Assembly: GCA_041390685.1 (NCBI GenBank)
Contig: JAWKPL010000001.1
Span: 1,116,001 to 1,180,000 of the forward strand
Length of the DNA: 64,000 nucleotides
DNA from: JAIBBD01 sp041390685
GTDB taxonomy: Bacteria > Chloroflexota > Dehalococcoidia > UBA2979
Direction of reading: 5' to 3'
Below, piece by piece: positions 62,266 to 64,000 of this stretch. The notes under the pieces are model-generated. The model had not been told where the DNA came from, did no database searches, and saw nothing but the letters and a program-made list of their open reading frames with translations. Position numbers and translations under genes: made by a program. Position 1 is the stretch's first letter; each line of letters begins with the position of its first letter.

Positions 62266-62286
62266 TGTGACTCCCCGGGATGGAGG

Positions 62287-63510
62287 TTACGACCTCGGGA
62301 GGCCGAGGCCGCGGGTGGCGATGATGTTGCGCTGGATCTCGTTTGAGCCGGCGAAGATGGTGAAGACGACGCTGTGGACGTAGTCCTGGGTGAAGCGGGC
62401 GTCGAGGGTGGTGTACGCGTCCTCGCGCTCCCAGATGTTGGCGTAGAGGCCAAACGACTTCATGCCGGTGTTGCAGACCCGCTGGTGGAGCTCCGAGTTC
62501 CAGATCTTGGAGGTGGAGGCCTCGTAGTTCGGGATCACGCCCGCGGCCTGCATGGAGGCGATGCGGAACGAGAAGTTGAACATGACCTCGGACTCAATCC
62601 AGCGGTCGGCGATCTTGTCGCGCGTGAGCTCGGCGCGGCCCTGCGAGCGCTCGGCGCCCTTGTCCGACTTCAGGTACTTGATGAGGTCCGTGAGATTGCG
62701 GCGCTGCGTGATGGCGCCGCTGATGTTCGAGCGCTCGAAGTCGAGCAGCGTCATGCCCACGTACCAGCCACGGTTGACCTCACCGACGACGTTCTCGGCG
62801 GGGATGCGGACATCCTCGTAGAAGGTCTCGTTGGTGGCGTGCTCCCAGCCCATCGAGACGATCGGGCGGACGGAGATGCCGGGCGTCGTCTGGTCCATGA
62901 TCAGGAAGCTGATGCCGCGGTGCTTCGGGGCGTCCGGGTCGGTGCGGAAGAGGCCGAAGATCCAGTTCGTCTTGTGGGCTGTGGAGGTCCACATCTTCTG
63001 GCCGTTGATCACCCACTCGTCGCCGTCGCGGATGGCGCGCGCCTGGAGACCGGCGAGGTCGGAGCCGGCGCCGGGCTCGGAAAAGCCCTGCGCCCAGCGG
63101 ATCTCGCTGCGGATGGTGGGGGCGAGATACTTGGCCTTCTGCTCCTCGGTGCCGTGCACGAGCAGGGTGGGCCCGAGGAGTGAGAGGCCCTGGCCACCGG
63201 GCTGGGGAGCCTGCGCCTGCGCCATCTCAGACGCGAAGACGAACTGCTCCATGGTGGTCATGCCGGCACCGCCGTATTCCTTCGGCCAGTGCGGGGCGAC
63301 CCAGCCCTTCTCAGTGAGGGCGGCGTTCCACTCGGTCGCGGCCTGTCTTGCGGCGTCGTCGCCGTGGACGTAGTCCTGCTCCCAGTTGTCCTCGAGGCCG
63401 ATCGCGGGCTGCTCCTGGCGACGCTTGTAGTACTCGGGGAGGTTGGCATTGATGAAGTCGCGGACTTCCTTGCGGAACGCCGCCTGCTCGCCGCTGTCAG
63501 CCCAGTCCAT
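62287..63510 (-). CDS. Acyl-CoA dehydrogenase
   Basis: The 407-residue flavoprotein oxidises an acyl-CoA to the enoyl form. LGPTLLVHGTEEQKAKYL and WAQGFSEPGAGSDLAGLQARAIRDGDEWVINGQKMWTS are the FAD- and CoA-binding blocks, RGISFLIMD follows, and the C-terminus has FGLYANIWEREDAYTTLDARFTQDY and SNEIQRNIIATRGLGLPR. The catalytic Glu position cannot be fixed by eye. The start is the ATG at 63510, after an AAGGAA ribosome site. It is a close paralogue of the partial gene upstream. Confidence 0.94.
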   Translation of the reverse strand: MDWADSGEQAAFRKEVRDFINANLPEYYKRRQEQPAIGLEDNWEQDYVHGDDAARQAATEWNAALTEKGWVAPHWPKEYGGAGMTTMEQFVFASEMAQAQAPQPGGQGLSLLGPTLLVHGTEEQKAKYLAPTIRSEIRWAQGFSEPGAGSDLAGLQARAIRDGDEWVINGQKMWTSTAHKTNWIFGLFRTDPDAPKHRGISFLIMDQTTPGISVRPIVSMGWEHATNETFYEDVRIPAENVVGEVNRGWYVGMTLLDFERSNISGAITQRRNLTDLIKYLKSDKGAERSQGRAELTRDKIADRWIESEVMFNFSFRIASMQAAGVIPNYEASTSKIWNSELHQRVCNTGMKSFGLYANIWEREDAYTTLDARFTQDYVHSVVFTIFAGSNEIQRNIIATRGLGLPRS

Positions 63511-63614
63511 CCACGGTTCCTTTCTCAGCCGGGTCAGTGCGTGCCGGTTTCATGAGGCGCAGGTCCGGCATCTGCGGTCGCAACTCAGGGCGTGAAACCC
63601 TCGAAGCACCGAGC

Positions 63615-63643
63615 ATTCTACGGCATCTCATGCCGTCTCGTAA
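63615..63643 (-). promoter_or_regulatory. Promoter with embedded 17-base palindrome
   Basis: On the minus strand, TTACGA (63638-63643), a 17-base spacer and TAGAAT (63615-63620) form a promoter about 105 bases before the ATG of the acyl-CoA dehydrogenase at 63510. The palindrome ACGGCAT-GAG-ATGCCGT (63620-63636) fills the spacer. That is where a repressor such as a TetR- or FadR-type protein would block polymerase. Confidence 0.6.
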
Positions 63644-63659
63644 TCGTCGGAGGAAGCAA

Positions 63660-63690
63660 ACGGCCCGACCGGGAAACCCGGTCGGGCCGT
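63660..63690. terminator. Terminator after the second acyl-CoA dehydrogenase gene
   Basis: ACGGCCCGACCGGG and its complement form a 14-bp stem with an AAA loop, 19 bases after the stop of the partial gene. It shares the stem core with the hairpin at 62229-62265, suggesting the two genes and terminators arose by tandem duplication. Confidence 0.8.
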
Positions 63691-63709
63691 AGTTGGTCAC
63701 TTCGGAAGG

Positions 63710-64000
63710 TCAGGACCGCGGCAGGCCCAGGCCGCGGGTGGCGATGATGTTGCGCTGGATCTCATTGGAGCCGCCGAAGATCGAGAACACGACGCTGTGG
63801 ACGTAGTCCTGCGTGAAGCGGCCGTCGAGCGGGGTGCGCGCGTCGTCACGGTCCCAGAGGTTGGCGTAGAGACCGAAGGCCTTCATGCCCGTATTCGAGG
63901 AGCGCTGGTGCAGCTCGGAGTTCCAGATCTTCGAGGTGGAGGCCTCGTAGTTCGGGATCACGCCGGACGCCTGCATGGACGCGATGCGGAACGAGAAGTT
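63710..64000 (-). CDS. Acyl-CoA dehydrogenase, partial (C-terminal end)
   Basis: The final 96 residues or so are present, and the rest is beyond the window edge. The sequence (NFSFRIASMQASGVIPNY, then SNEIQRNIIATRGLGLPR) is nearly identical to the paralogue at 62287, with changes such as QRSSNTGMKAFG for QRVCNTGMKSFG. The two are recent tandem duplicates or converted copies. Substrate specificity is unknown. Confidence 0.93.
   Translation of the reverse strand, partial: NFSFRIASMQASGVIPNYEASTSKIWNSELHQRSSNTGMKAFGLYANLWDRDDARTPLDGRFTQDYVHSVVFSIFGGSNEIQRNIIATRGLGLPRS

Larger units (their letters stand above)
61731..62286. other. Intergenic region upstream of rplI
   Basis: These 556 bases hold the candidate rplI promoter (61973-62002), a leader of about 235 bases and the terminator of the acyl-CoA dehydrogenase gene (62229-62265). 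No gene, tRNA or known riboswitch is recognised. A minus-strand -10-like TATAGC lies near 61769. Confidence 0.45.

Overview
The window is high-GC bacterial chromosome (about two thirds G+C by eye), densely coding, with no rRNA, tRNA, CRISPR array, transposase or phage gene that I can recognise. It carries the full str-S10-spc-alpha ribosomal cluster, several zinc-binding (Cys-rich) ribosomal proteins (uS4, uS14, bS18, bL36, uL24), a short adenosylhomocysteinase, Thr/Pro-rich surface-protein stalks and tandem acyl-CoA dehydrogenases. Together these suggest a monoderm, possibly thermophilic, lineage such as Chloroflexota. The phylum is an inference and was not tested by any search.

Region 1 (1-18.3 kb) is mixed metabolism and envelope. 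It holds a partial sugar-nucleotide transferase, metK, ahcY and mtnP (methionine/SAM cycle and methylthioadenosine salvage), a large STAND-type ATPase with a C-terminal HTH next to a FAD oxidoreductase, a TMEM175-like channel, a Thr/Pro-stalk surface protein, an MMPL exporter, a metallo-beta-lactamase-fold protein with a winged-helix tail and several small membrane proteins. Two gene-poor stretches (8078-8615 and 15489-16465) contain hairpins but no convincing gene.

Region 2 (18.4-40.4 kb) is one continuous minus-strand run: rpsL-rpsG-fusA-tuf-rpsJ-rplCDWB-rpsS-rplV-rpsC-rplP-rpmC-rpsQ-rplNXE-rpsNH-rplFR-rpsE-rpmD-rplO-secY-adk-map-infA-rpmJ-rpsMKD-rpoA-rplQ-truA-rplM-rpsI. A near-consensus promoter lies about 200 bases before rpsL and a 14-bp-stem hairpin lies after rpsI. 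Most genes overlap or abut. Several products have long Ala/Glu/Pro tails far beyond the usual family length.

Region 3 (40.8-55.1 kb) has mscL, a PIG-L deacetylase next to an MshA-like glycosyltransferase, folE, thrC, a coiled-coil protein, hom, a SurA/PrsA-like foldase, the rpsF-ssb-rpsR operon, a Tag-like DNA glycosylase, glyA, a PfkB sugar kinase and a ComF-like protein.

Region 4 (55.1-64 kb) has a MoaD-MoaE fusion, an MFS exporter and the replication operon rplI-dnaB-dnaD-like-dnaC-like, whose last gene encodes two complete helicase-loader ATPase domains in one chain. Last come two tandem acyl-CoA dehydrogenases, each followed by a nearly identical terminator. The first has a 17-bp palindrome placed between its promoter hexamers. 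The second is cut by the window edge.

The items most worth a second look are the tandem-ATPase helicase loader, the ATPase/acetyltransferase-like/HTH protein, the palindrome in the acyl-CoA dehydrogenase promoter, the uS14 zinc knuckle with a stretched first Cys pair, the ribosomal-protein tails and a local strand-composition flip confined to tuf.
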